Shown piece by piece: positions 44,407 through 51,990 of a stretch of DNA of 54,696 nt; within the stretch, counting starts at the first letter, position 1; each line of letters begins with the position of its first letter. The translations under genes were made by a program, and so were the position numbers. The DNA is from JANMZR01 sp040385875. Lineage in GTDB: Bacteria > Bacteroidota > Bacteroidia > Cytophagales > Spirosomataceae. The notes beneath the pieces are model-generated. The model was not told where the DNA came from and made no database searches. It was given only the letters and a program-made list of their open reading frames with translations. Location of the stretch: NCBI GenBank assembly GCA_040385875.1, contig JAZKGO010000127.1, forward strand, positions 1 through 54,696, in the 5' to 3' direction.

Positions 44407-46485
44407 TTAAACTTTCAAAACTTTTTGAGCCATTACAATTTCGGCTTTCAAAAGTTTAGTAGGTATACCAAAAGCCTCAACAAATAAGTTGGCTTTCGGC
44501 CTGATTTGTTTGTATAAATTACTCAAAATTTTTCGAATAGCTTTTGATTTATCATTTGAGATAAAATCATTTTCCAAATACCAACCTCGATCCTCATAAA
44601 TGGCATTCAAAGAATAGGTCTGGAGCATGAGTTGCAGGGCTTCTTTTTCCAATTCATGACTGGTGATATCTATCACATTTTTAAATTCTAAATAGATAAA
44701 GTGCTCAATATGAGCATGTGCCAACGAAACCATATGAGTTTGTACCCTCAAAAATATATCATTTGGGTTCAGTTTTTTCTTCATAAACTGTCGCATTCTG
44801 TCAGATAAACTAAAAAGTAGTTTCTCCTCCCTAAATTCAAAAGCCGATTGCATGAAATCATCTGACAAAATATGATCCGCATTAGTGTTTCGGGTGGTAA
44901 TTGGATTGAGATCCACCAAACTATTTTCGACTCTTTTCAATACATGACGAGCGATGGCCATATAGCCCCCTTCATTAAAATCTTGTTTAAAATCTGTTAG
45001 TAGAGACTTAGCCACTAATTGCATCAATACGGTATTGTCGCCCTCAAAAGTGGTAAATATTTCAGTGTCAGCCTTGAGGTCACCGAGCTCATTTTCTGAT
45101 AGATAGCCTTTGCCACCGCAGGCTTCACGGCAGGTTTGAATGGTGCTGGTGGCATGCCAAGAAGCATAACTTTTAAGGCCAGCCGCCAAAGTTTCTACTT
45201 CACGTTGGTCTGGTTTTCCATAATTTTCTCCAAACTTTTCACGTAATTTTTCCAGCGCAAAAGTAAGGGCATAGCTCTTTGCTAATAAGGGAAATAGACG
45301 CTCTTGATGGGTAGGATAATCCAATATTAAGGTTTCAATAGTTGAATCGGTTGAGCTAAATTGTCGCCTTTTTAAAGCGTAGTTAATGGCAATGGTTAAT
45401 GCTTTTTTAGCTCCTGTATTGGATGCTAAGGCTACCGAAACTCTGCCGCCCACTAATGCACCCAGCATGGTAAAAAACCGTTTGGATGGTTTATCAATCG
45501 GGCTATAATAGTTGCCCTTTTCATCAATACCACCATGTTTATTCAAAAGATTTTTAACAGGAACATTCACTTGATTAAACCAAATCCGGCCATTGTCCAC
45601 TCCATTGAGTCCGATTTTATAGCCACAATCTTCTATGGTAATGCCTGGTAAAGTGTGATGGTTTTCATCTCTCAAGGGCACCATCACTGCATGGATTCCA
45701 TGATTTTCACCTTTTACAATTAATTGTACAAACACAGCAGCCATTTTGGAGTGAAGTGCATTTCCAATGTATTCTTTTCCTGAACTATAAGTAGGGGAAT
45801 GAACCGTAACGGTATGATTGTCAGCATTATATGTGGCGGTAGTTTCCAAGTCTTTTACATTGGAGCCATGCCCAGTTTCTGTCATGGCAAAACAACCTGC
45901 TAATTCGAGTGATCCAGTTTCTTTCAAATAAGNNNNNNNNNNNNNNNNNNNNNNNNNNNNNNNNNNNNNNNNNNNNNNNNNNNNNNNNNNNNNNNNNNNN
46001 NNNNNNNNNNNNNNNNNNNNNNNNNNNNNNNNACTGCTTTCCAGTTCGACTTCATCATTACGATGCTTTGGGCTTATTTTATGGTAAAAGGTTAATTCTG
46101 AAAGCTGGGTATCCACACGTAAAGCTCGCTCTAAATTTTGTATGGAAGTTTTTATTTCTTCTGAATCCCAGTCCGTATCTATTTGATTGCCAGATGCTTG
46201 CTTTGCGATATTAATGCCTAAGTTTACCAAGCCATTTCTTGAGTCATCGTCAAGTTCACTGGCATACGTTGTTAATTGACTGATCCAATTTCGAAAAGTT
46301 TCTTCAGAGGGTGGGTTTTTAGGATTGGTCCATTCAATTAATTGACCTTTGTCTTCATCGGTCAAAAAATCCATTGCTTGAATTTGATTTCTGATTATAG
46401 CTAGTTCTGACGGGCTCAAAACCGAGTCGGACCAGCCAATATAAAAAAGGGGCAATACACTTAAAATCCCTGGAGAATAATTCAT
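44407..46485 (-). CDS. Acyl-CoA dehydrogenase/oxidase-like protein, interrupted by assembly gap
   Basis: Flavin beta-oxidation enzyme. After the gap come the FAD/substrate motifs CFAMTETGHGSNVKDLETTA, NVPVKNLLN, GGRVSVALASNTGAKKALTI, YALKRRQF, and the acyl-CoA oxidase-like ACGGKGYLSENELGDLKADT and TFEGDNTVLMQLVAKSLL. The C-terminal domain and the long N-terminus (about 150 residues before the gap) fit the ACOX-like form rather than the 380-residue acyl-CoA dehydrogenases. The gap at 45933-46032 removes part of the N-terminal domain. No other beta-oxidation gene is nearby. Confidence 0.83.
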   Translation of the reverse strand: MNYSPGILSVLPLFYIGWSDSVLSPSELAIIRNQIQAMDFLTDEDKGQLIEWTNPKNPPSEETFRNWISQLTTYASELDDDSRNGLVNLGINIAKQASGNQIDTDWDSEEIKTSIQNLERALRVDTQLSELTFYHKISPKHRNDEVELESSXXXXXXXXXXXXXXXXXXXXXXXXXXXXXXXXXXYLKETGSLELAGCFAMTETGHGSNVKDLETTATYNADNHTVTVHSPTYSSGKEYIGNALHSKMAAVFVQLIVKGENHGIHAVMVPLRDENHHTLPGITIEDCGYKIGLNGVDNGRIWFNQVNVPVKNLLNKHGGIDEKGNYYSPIDKPSKRFFTMLGALVGGRVSVALASNTGAKKALTIAINYALKRRQFSSTDSTIETLILDYPTHQERLFPLLAKSYALTFALEKLREKFGENYGKPDQREVETLAAGLKSYASWHATSTIQTCREACGGKGYLSENELGDLKADTEIFTTFEGDNTVLMQLVAKSLLTDFKQDFNEGGYMAIARHVLKRVENSLVDLNPITTRNTNADHILSDDFMQSAFEFREEKLLFSLSDRMRQFMKKKLNPNDIFLRVQTHMVSLAHAHIEHFIYLEFKNVIDITSHELEKEALQLMLQTYSLNAIYEDRGWYLENDFISNDKSKAIRKILSNLYKQIRPKANLFVEAFGIPTKLLKAEIVMAQKVLKV
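45933..46032. other. Assembly gap (100 N)
   Basis: Exactly 100 undetermined bases inside the acyl-CoA oxidase-like gene, a placeholder of unknown true size. Confidence 0.98.
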
Positions 46486-46570
46486 ATTAATCGAATTTAT
46501 TTAGGGCAAATTAAGTAAAAAAATTGATTTGTTTCTTATATCAGATTTCTATTTGGAATGGACTGCCAAT

Positions 46571-46618
46571 AAAAAAAGGCAGAAGTTATAATCGTTTTAA
46601 GATTAAACTTTTGCCTTT
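46571..46618 (-). terminator. Intrinsic terminator after the LEA-like gene
   Basis: A stem of 12 of 13 pairs (aaaggcagaagtt with aacttttgccttt), followed on the minus strand by a run of seven T. Confidence 0.8.
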
Positions 46619-46666
46619 CTAATGTTTGCTTAAGCTATATTTGGGCTTCAAAAGCCGAAACTATAT

Positions 46667-47170
46667 TTATTTTCCTCCGAATAATCTTGCAAAAAAACCT
46701 TTAGCTTTTTGAGTGGTTTCTTCCACAATTTGCTCAGCTGCTTCGGCAGCCTCAGTCAATTTTTCTGTTGCGGCCTCCCGTAATTCTTCTGCTTTTTCAC
46801 CTAAATCACCACCAACAATGCTTTCTAATTTAGCTGTTGCTTGTGCCTTTAATTCTTCTGCTTTCGCTCCCAAGTCTGCAGTTAAGGTTTCTAATTTAGC
46901 AGTAGCCTGATCTTTCAAAGCTTCAGCTTTGTCCGATAATTCTTCAAATTTTTCGGTAGCTTGTTCTTTCAAATCTTCAAATTTGGCAGTAGCCTGATCT
47001 TTTAAAACCTCAGCCTGATCACTTAAAGCACCTAATTTTTCGGTTGCTTCAGCTTTTAATTCCTCAGCTTTTGCGGTTAAATCACCCACTATGGTACTTT
47101 CAGTAGCTGGGGTTGGAGTAGGTTCTAAATTTTCAGCAGCGTCGTTTGTTGTATTATCGATATTTTCCAT
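46667..47170 (-). CDS. LEA-like helical repeat protein
   Basis: 167 residues from the ATG at 47170 (MENIDNTTNDAAEN). After a Thr/Pro-rich N-terminus (about 15-26) the protein is a long amphipathic helix of 11-residue units rich in Ala, Lys, Glu and Gln (AKAEELKAQATAKLE, LKDQATAKFEDL). This resembles group 3 late-embryogenesis-abundant and apolipophorin-like repeats. The end is FFARLFGGK. No signal peptide. Possible roles are desiccation or osmotic protection or a membrane-associated scaffold. The upstream extension in the open frame covers the promoter and is not coding. Confidence 0.78.
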   Translation of the reverse strand: MENIDNTTNDAAENLEPTPTPATESTIVGDLTAKAEELKAEATEKLGALSDQAEVLKDQATAKFEDLKEQATEKFEELSDKAEALKDQATAKLETLTADLGAKAEELKAQATAKLESIVGGDLGEKAEELREAATEKLTEAAEAAEQIVEETTQKAKGFFARLFGGK

Positions 47171-47213
47171 TTTTTTTCTAATGTTGTGTTGATTTTTGTT
47201 TAAAATGATTAAA

Positions 47214-47245
47214 CAAAAATACATTTTTTTAAGCCTTAAACAAAA
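47214..47245 (-). promoter_or_regulatory. Strong promoter of the LEA-like gene
   Basis: On the minus strand: TTTTG (47241-47245), a 19-base spacer, then TATTTTTG (47214-47221), an exact match to the Bacteroidota consensus. The leader would be about 37 bases. Confidence 0.75.
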
Positions 47246-47250
47246 TGAAT

Positions 47251-47433
47251 TTATTGGCTCAAGCTGTTTTTCTCAATTTCAGATTCTAATTTTTCGAAAT
47301 CAATATTGCCACAAGAGCCACATCCTTTGGCACAACCTGCCTTTGATTTTCCGAAAAAAGTCTTAAACGTATTTCTACCAATGTAAAATACTGCAGCTGA
47401 GAAGATTAATAAGATGGCAATGGTCTCAATCAT
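47251..47433 (-). CDS. FeoB-associated-type Cys-rich membrane peptide
   Basis: 60 residues: one N-terminal membrane helix (about 3-22), a short basic stretch, then GCAKGCGSCGN with Cys at 34, 38 and 41, and a charged tail. This matches small proteins annotated as FeoB-associated Cys-rich membrane proteins, which usually accompany the ferrous iron transporter. No feoA or feoB gene lies in the window. It is 37 bases downstream of the Lnb gene on the same strand and may be cotranscribed with it. Confidence 0.75.
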   Translation of the reverse strand: MIETIAILLIFSAAVFYIGRNTFKTFFGKSKAGCAKGCGSCGNIDFEKLESEIEKNSLSQ

Positions 47434-47470
47434 TTGAATACTTTAATCATAAAACTTGAGTATTGTCGCA

Positions 47471-48694
47471 TTAGTTCATTTCTATTGCCTTTAAATTTAT
47501 TTTCAAAAGTGAAATGCGTACTAGCAAAAGAAGAAGAATTGGAATAATGGCAAATGGGTATATTTCTGATTTGAAAAATCCCCAGCCAATTCCTAAGCCA
47601 ACGCTAATTAAGATGGATAGCTGATAAACCGTAAGATAGGTTTGGATATTTTTTGATTTTTTTGTCAAAAGAAAAGCGAACAATAAATTAGTTGGCCATG
47701 CCCAGAGTATATTCCAATTGTTAGTAGTTACACCATGCTCAGTAAAAAACCATAGGAATAGAATCAAACAACCTAATAAACCAGTTGAGACAAATAGAAT
47801 TCTATCGAACCAATGAGATTGGCTATTTTTTTTGAATTGGAAATAACTATAAATCAGTCCGAAAACAGCCACTATTGAAAAAGCAATTGAGGGCGTAATG
47901 GGGAATGGTTTTTCAGGAATGGGTCGATAAGATTGGAATAATTGAACTTTAGATTGGACGATTGGCTTGCCACCATTGGTAGCATTATCGAAAGCAATAC
48001 GCAGATTATCAGGGATATAGAAAGTTTCTTCATTGGTATTGGGTTGGTCAGAAAGGTTGCCAATTGCCAAATTCATCCCAAACCTAGCCCATGGCGTATT
48101 GGGCAGATTTTTGTTCATCCAAAATCTAAAACTTTGGTTTTGTTCAATGCCTTTTGTACTAAATTGAAGGCTATCACCCATCGCATTTTTAAATACATCA
48201 CGAATCCGAGTGGAGCAATTATCTTGAAAAAACTTGTATTGATAGGTTTTGTTTTCGGGTAAAAGATTCTCCTCTAAAACATCAAATACTCGTTGTTTTT
48301 GTGCCATTGATAGGTTCAAATCTTGCTTGAAAACCGACCTGTTTTCATATTGCTCGCTATACTCCAATAATGTATATTGAAGATTTGAGGCGGCTATTTT
48401 ATAGGGTAGTTGACCTGTAATAAACTTCCAATAAAAATTTTCAGTGTCAAATTCAAAAGAGCCATAGCTGTATACTTTATCTATTTGATTGACAGGGTCG
48501 TAAATGAAAATACAAATATGGCCAAATGCTTGAAAAAGTTGTTCGTCAGCCCTGTCAATTGTGATGATACTTATCTGCGACTGATCAGATAGCTTGATGG
48601 GGTTAACATATTTTTGTTGGCTGATTAAACTGAAGTTGATAAACAAAATAAATGTTACAATCAAAAAGGCTGTTCTTTTCAATAGATTATTCAT
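47471..48694 (-). CDS. DUF4105 / Lnb-like protein (probable lipoprotein N-acyltransferase)
   Basis: 407 residues from the ATG at 48694 (MNNLLKRTAFLIVTF), since the upstream start at 48721 would overlap rsmI. Order: signal or anchor helix (about 9-28), periplasmic DUF4105 domain (about 45-250; DEQLFQAFGHICIFIYDP, FFQDNCSTRIRDVF with the Asp-Asn-Cys motif), then five membrane helices. DUF4105 is the N-terminal domain of Lnb, the enzyme described for lipoprotein N-acylation in Bacteroides. Family match is strong; assignment of activity is inference. It is downstream of rsmI in the same unit. Confidence 0.82.
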   Translation of the reverse strand: MNNLLKRTAFLIVTFILFINFSLISQQKYVNPIKLSDQSQISIITIDRADEQLFQAFGHICIFIYDPVNQIDKVYSYGSFEFDTENFYWKFITGQLPYKIAASNLQYTLLEYSEQYENRSVFKQDLNLSMAQKQRVFDVLEENLLPENKTYQYKFFQDNCSTRIRDVFKNAMGDSLQFSTKGIEQNQSFRFWMNKNLPNTPWARFGMNLAIGNLSDQPNTNEETFYIPDNLRIAFDNATNGGKPIVQSKVQLFQSYRPIPEKPFPITPSIAFSIVAVFGLIYSYFQFKKNSQSHWFDRILFVSTGLLGCLILFLWFFTEHGVTTNNWNILWAWPTNLLFAFLLTKKSKNIQTYLTVYQLSILISVGLGIGWGFFKSEIYPFAIIPILLLLLVRISLLKINLKAIEMN

Positions 48695-48708
48695 ATTAGG
48701 TTGGTAAA

Positions 48709-49464
48709 TTAATTTCTCCATTTTTTACTCTTTTTTTCTTTTTCGATTGCAGCCTCGCTATTTGTGTCACTTTCAACTACTTCTTTATTTAATTTTCCAC
48801 CTACTACAATTACGATTTCCCCTTTTATAGTGTCTTGATTATCAGTATAGTGACTAATTATTTCAGCCAATGTTCCTCTGATGTTTTCTTCATAAATTTT
48901 AGAAAGTTCACGACTCACACAAGCTTGTCGTTGTGCACCAAAATGCTCGGCAAATTGCTCCAGAGTTTTCAACAACCGATGGCAACTTTCGTAGAAAATA
49001 ATGGTTCTTGATTCCAGTGATAATTCGATTAAACGAGTTTGGCGTCCTTTTTTCACAGGTAAAAACCCCTCAAAAACGAATTTGTCAGCTGGTAACCCAG
49101 AATTGACCAGAGCAGGTACAAAGGCCGTTGCGCCAGGTAAGCATTCCACTTCAATGCCATTTTTAATGCATTCCCGCACTAATAAAAAACCCGGGTCTGA
49201 GATGGCAGGAGTTCCCGCATCTGTAATCAGAGCTAAATTTTTACCTTCTTTCAGCATTTTGATTAATCCTGCTGCCCCCACATGTTCATTATGCGCATGA
49301 TGGCTAAAAAGGGGTTTATCAATTTCGAAATATTTCAGTAGTTGGCCTGAATTTCGGGTGTCTTCAGCTGCAATCCCATCTACTTCTTTCAATACTTTCA
49401 AAGCACGAAGGGTTATATCCTCCAAATTTCCAATGGGTGTTGGTACGACAAAAAGCTTAGCCAT
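48709..49464 (-). CDS. rsmI: 16S rRNA (cytidine-1402-2'-O)-methyltransferase
   Basis: 251 residues of tetrapyrrole-methylase fold. The N-terminal LFVVPTPIGNLEDITLRALK and VDGIAAEDTRNSG, and later LITDAGTPAISDPG, CLPGATAFVPALVNSG and FYESCHRLLKTL, are the RsmI hallmarks. RsmI methylates the decoding-site cytidine. The tail beyond residue 225 is a charged extension (ESDTNSEAAIEKEKKSKK). It starts inside the end of the dehydratase gene, overlapping by 8 bases, so translation is coupled. Confidence 0.96.
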   Translation of the reverse strand: MAKLFVVPTPIGNLEDITLRALKVLKEVDGIAAEDTRNSGQLLKYFEIDKPLFSHHAHNEHVGAAGLIKMLKEGKNLALITDAGTPAISDPGFLLVRECIKNGIEVECLPGATAFVPALVNSGLPADKFVFEGFLPVKKGRQTRLIELSLESRTIIFYESCHRLLKTLEQFAEHFGAQRQACVSRELSKIYEENIRGTLAEIISHYTDNQDTIKGEIVIVVGGKLNKEVVESDTNSEAAIEKEKKSKKWRN

Positions 49465-49693
49465 TGAGGAGTTTATCTATTTGATTCGCTAGCTTGCTAT
49501 CCTTTTCAGTCACAATATCTCCAGCGTCATGGGTGTTAAGTTTTATTTCTACTTTATTGTAAACGTTTGACCACCAAGGGTGATGATTCGCTTTTTCTGC
49601 CAATAATGCCACTCTAGCCATGAACGCAAAAGCTTCAGAGAAATCTTTGAATTCGAAGGTTTTTTGGAGGCTATTTTCTTTTTCTTCCCACAT
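49457..49693 (-). CDS. 4a-hydroxytetrahydrobiopterin dehydratase (PCD/DCoH-like)
   Basis: 78 residues. Signatures of the pterin-4a-carbinolamine dehydratase family are present: FKDFSEAFAFMARVALLAEKANHHPWW (paired His motif with the WW pair) and VEIKLNTHDAGDIVTEKD. The protein dehydrates the 4a-carbinolamine produced by aromatic amino-acid hydroxylases. No phenylalanine hydroxylase gene lies in the window. It is the first gene of the unit continuing into rsmI. Confidence 0.9.
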   Translation of the reverse strand: MWEEKENSLQKTFEFKDFSEAFAFMARVALLAEKANHHPWWSNVYNKVEIKLNTHDAGDIVTEKDSKLANQIDKLLNG

Positions 49694-49773
49694 TTTTATA
49701 TTAATTTAAACCTTTTAAGGATTTCTTTATCAAACCGATATAAATACTTTTTAGTCAACTTATTAACAAAATT

Positions 49774-50199
49774 ATGATGAAATTATTTGAAGTAAAATTA
49801 AGCAAAATACTCATGGGATTGGGTATAATGCTGCTAATTGTGCTAAATTTTGATTTGAATGCTCAGAATAAGGCCAAAATGAAACGTGATAAACGGGAGG
49901 ATGTACGTGATAGAGCTGAGAATAGGAGGGATAAAAAAGAAGATGTAAAAGATAGAAGGGAGGATAAAAGAGATTTGGTAGAGGATAGACATGATGCTCG
50001 GGAGGACATTCGGGATGCTAGGCATGACGGTGGCAAAAGAGATAAATTAGAAGATAAACGTGATGCCCGTGAAGATAAGCGAGATGCTCGTGAAGATGTC
50101 AATGATTTAAAAGAAGACAGACGAGATGCTCGAGAAGATGTTCGTGATAAACAGGAGAACAAAAGGGATAAAAAGAATAAGTATAAAAAGAAAGAATAG
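49774..50199 (+). CDS. Secreted Arg/Asp-rich heptad-repeat protein
   Basis: 141 residues: a leader (about 1-30, hydrophobic core LMGLGIMLLIVLNF) and then fourteen 7-residue units of the form D-x-x-E-D-x-R. Asp recurs at positions 39, 46, 53, 60, 67, 74, 81, then after a two-residue insertion near HDGGK at 90, 97, 104, 111, 118, 125 and 132. The sequence is almost only Arg, Lys, Asp, Glu and Ala and should form a long charged helix. I recognise no domain, and function is unknown. A strong terminator follows. Confidence 0.75.
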   Translation: MMKLFEVKLSKILMGLGIMLLIVLNFDLNAQNKAKMKRDKREDVRDRAENRRDKKEDVKDRREDKRDLVEDRHDAREDIRDARHDGGKRDKLEDKRDAREDKRDAREDVNDLKEDRRDAREDVRDKQENKRDKKNKYKKKE

Positions 50200-50223
50200 T
50201 TTCTGCCTCAGTATCTTCTTTCT

Positions 50224-50259
50224 AAAAAGGGCTCAATTTATCAAAATTGAGCCCTTTTT
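50224..50259. terminator. Bidirectional intrinsic terminator
   Basis: A 16-bp perfect stem (50224-50239 with 50244-50259) containing gggctcaa/ttgagccc, a 4-base loop and A/T runs on both sides. It lies between the heptad-repeat gene and the convergent Gate-domain gene. Confidence 0.93.
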
Positions 50260-51251
50260 TATTTATTGGTAATCAAATGCAAGTATTGTTTAAAGAAATT
50301 TGTATTGGAGATTTTCACAAAAATATAGGTGAAAATAAGCGAAAAAATAACCCTGAATACAAGAATACCCCATACGCTTGCACCAATACCAACGAGTAAT
50401 AGAGTGTCTTCGATGATGGCATGGCATAAGCCCAAAAGGACCATTGCATACACAAAATCTTTTTTATGAATAGAGGGGTTTTCGTCCTTTTCTTTGATAA
50501 TCAAAGCTGAGCCAAATACTAAACCAAGTATCATGCCGACCAATGTCATTGGCAAAATTTCTTTACTCATACCCAACATTTTTAATACTGGCATTAAACT
50601 GTTTTGAATTGATTCAATCAGTCCAAATTTCTTTAATAGTTTCATTATCAATAAAATAGTGAATATAATAAGAACTATTATCGCATAATTTTGAACTTGT
50701 TCAAACACCCATTTATACCAAATGAATTCTGTGGTTTTAATCGGTTTAGGATAAACTGGAATATTTTTTGTTTGCAACCAGTCGCCAGCTTTCAAAATAT
50801 TATTGAGAATAAATCCTGCTAAAAACAAGGCAAAAATTCTTATGGAAAGCATAAACCAACGCTTTACACCTACTCGATTGGCTACCTCTAATTCCAATGG
50901 CAATGAATGTGCAATGAGCATCATTGTACCTAAAACAGTTACTTGAGCTTGTGTAAATACTTGATTATCAGAGTAATTTAAAAATACATAGATCCCACTG
51001 TAAATATTAGCCGATGCAGTGGTAGCACAAATAAGCCCAAATGAGGAGGGTAAGCCAATCATTTCCATGGCAGGTGAAAGCCATTTGCCCAATACATCAA
51101 TAAAACCTAAAAGGTCAAATATTTTTACAATAATAGATACAGGAATAATGATTTTTAAGACTTTCCAAGCGGTTTGCCAAGTGTCTTTTAGGAGATGGAG
51201 AAATTCAATTTGGATTGACTTCATTAAAGTGGTGGTGTTTTTTGGCATCAA
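50259..51251 (-). CDS. Nucleoside recognition (Gate)-domain membrane protein
   Basis: 330 residues, about eight to ten hydrophobic helices, with two Gate-like halves: the first near residues 20-150 (FDLLGFIDVLGKWLSPAMEM, IGLPSSFGLICATTASANIY), the second near 205-320 (LIESIQNSLMPVLKMLGMS). This fold appears in concentrative nucleoside transporters and SpmA/B-type proteins. The transported substrate is unclear. The start is not certain: ATG at 51251, or ATG at 51224 (MKSIQIEF). Confidence 0.82.
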   Translation of the reverse strand: MMPKNTTTLMKSIQIEFLHLLKDTWQTAWKVLKIIIPVSIIVKIFDLLGFIDVLGKWLSPAMEMIGLPSSFGLICATTASANIYSGIYVFLNYSDNQVFTQAQVTVLGTMMLIAHSLPLELEVANRVGVKRWFMLSIRIFALFLAGFILNNILKAGDWLQTKNIPVYPKPIKTTEFIWYKWVFEQVQNYAIIVLIIFTILLIMKLLKKFGLIESIQNSLMPVLKMLGMSKEILPMTLVGMILGLVFGSALIIKEKDENPSIHKKDFVYAMVLLGLCHAIIEDTLLLVGIGASVWGILVFRVIFSLIFTYIFVKISNTNFFKQYLHLITNK

Positions 51252-51734
51252 AAACCAATTGAATTTGGCTGAAAACTTAACTATCTATACATGGAAAATT
51301 GTATTCAAAGAGAGAAATCTGTTAGTTCAGGTTTATTATATCAAGTTGAATATTTTCCTTTAAATTTATTTTTAGAGAAGCCAATCTAAATGTCTAAACT
51401 CTATTCCGATAAATTGATTATTTAACGACATTAAAAAAAATTAAAAATAAATAAGGGGTCTAAATTCATTTTTAGTCTATCAGACATCTTTCCAATTAAA
51501 CACCATATTGACATATTGAAAATTAATTGATTTCAGGGCTAGATCCTGAACTATTAAATTACGCTCTTTCAGAGCTATTAAGAAACCCTGAAAGGGTGTG
51601 ATTCAATAGAAATGGCTAATTAGGCCATTTCTATTCATTACTTTCTATCAAAACTCTTTATTTTCATTATTTAATTCGAAGGATCTTGATTATGTCCTAT
51701 GGAAACTAAATTTTAAAAACCAATTAAATTCTAA
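51252..51734. other. Intergenic interval with palindrome cluster
   Basis: No gene is visible between the Gate-domain gene and the tRNA terminator. Bases 51252-51540 are plain A/T-rich spacer. Bases 51560-51635 hold the cluster of palindromes listed separately. The remainder is featureless. Confidence 0.6.
51560..51635. repeat. REP-like cluster of palindromes
   Basis: Three palindromes in series: gctctttcagagc (5-bp stem), ccctgaaaggg (4-bp core, extended by flanking A/T), and a 12-bp perfect inverted repeat at 51605-51616 with 51624-51635 (aatagaaatggc, 7-base loop, gccatttctatt). The first two carry opposite orientations of a ctgaaag motif. No T-run follows, so they are not terminators. The ccctgaaaggg form is known to me as common intergenic repeat text in Bacteroidota genomes. 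Confidence 0.6.
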
Positions 51735-51764
51735 CAAAAAAACCCTTCCAAATTGGAAGGGTTT
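51735..51764 (-). terminator. Intrinsic terminator of tRNA-Ser
   Basis: A 10-bp perfect stem (51740-51749 with 51755-51764, aaacccttcc/ggaagggttt), followed on the minus strand by seven T. Confidence 0.88.
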
Positions 51765-51773
51765 AACTTTTTG

Positions 51774-51858
51774 TAGAGAGAGAGGGATTCGAACCCCCGG
51801 ACCTGTAACAGTCAATGGTTTTCAAGACCATCGCAATCGACCACTCTGCCATCTCTCT
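51774..51858 (-). tRNA. tRNA-Ser (anticodon UGA)
   Basis: An 85-base type II tRNA. Acceptor stem AGAGAGA with TCTCTCT, D-arm GGCAGAGTGGTCG, anticodon stem ATGGT/ACCAT with loop CTTGAAA (anticodon TGA), a long variable arm (about TGACTGTTACAGGTC) typical of serine, T-arm GGGGG-TTCGAAT-CCCTC. The 3' CCA is not encoded. The base after the acceptor stem (position 73) reads A, whereas serine tRNAs of many bacteria have G. Confidence 0.95.
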
Positions 51859-51872
51859 AAAAAATCGAGATG

Positions 51873-51905
51873 CAAAATTAAACATTTGGAATTACTTTTG
51901 CAAAA
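51873..51905 (-). promoter_or_regulatory. Promoter of tRNA-Ser
   Basis: On the minus strand: TTTTG (51901-51905), a 20-base spacer, then TAATTTTG (51873-51880), 15 bases before the tRNA 5' end. It fits the Bacteroidota -33/-7 consensus. A plus-strand TACTTTTG at 51893-51900 overlaps it. Confidence 0.75.
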
Positions 51906-51990
51906 TATCTGTTGAAATATTATTAAATTTTTATTTTAAATGTGTGCGTTTTAAATAAATAACACAGTAATCGTAAATTAAGATTGAAGT

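Noticed and set aside
46713..46910. Minus-repeat shadow frame opposite the LEA-like gene
   Set aside because: It arises from the repeat bases on the other strand; the sense-strand repeat with a consensus promoter is the real gene.
49863..50162. Ser/Leu-rich minus-strand frame opposite the heptad-repeat gene
   Set aside because: It is the antisense reading of a low-complexity repeat and has no start context or homologue-like features.
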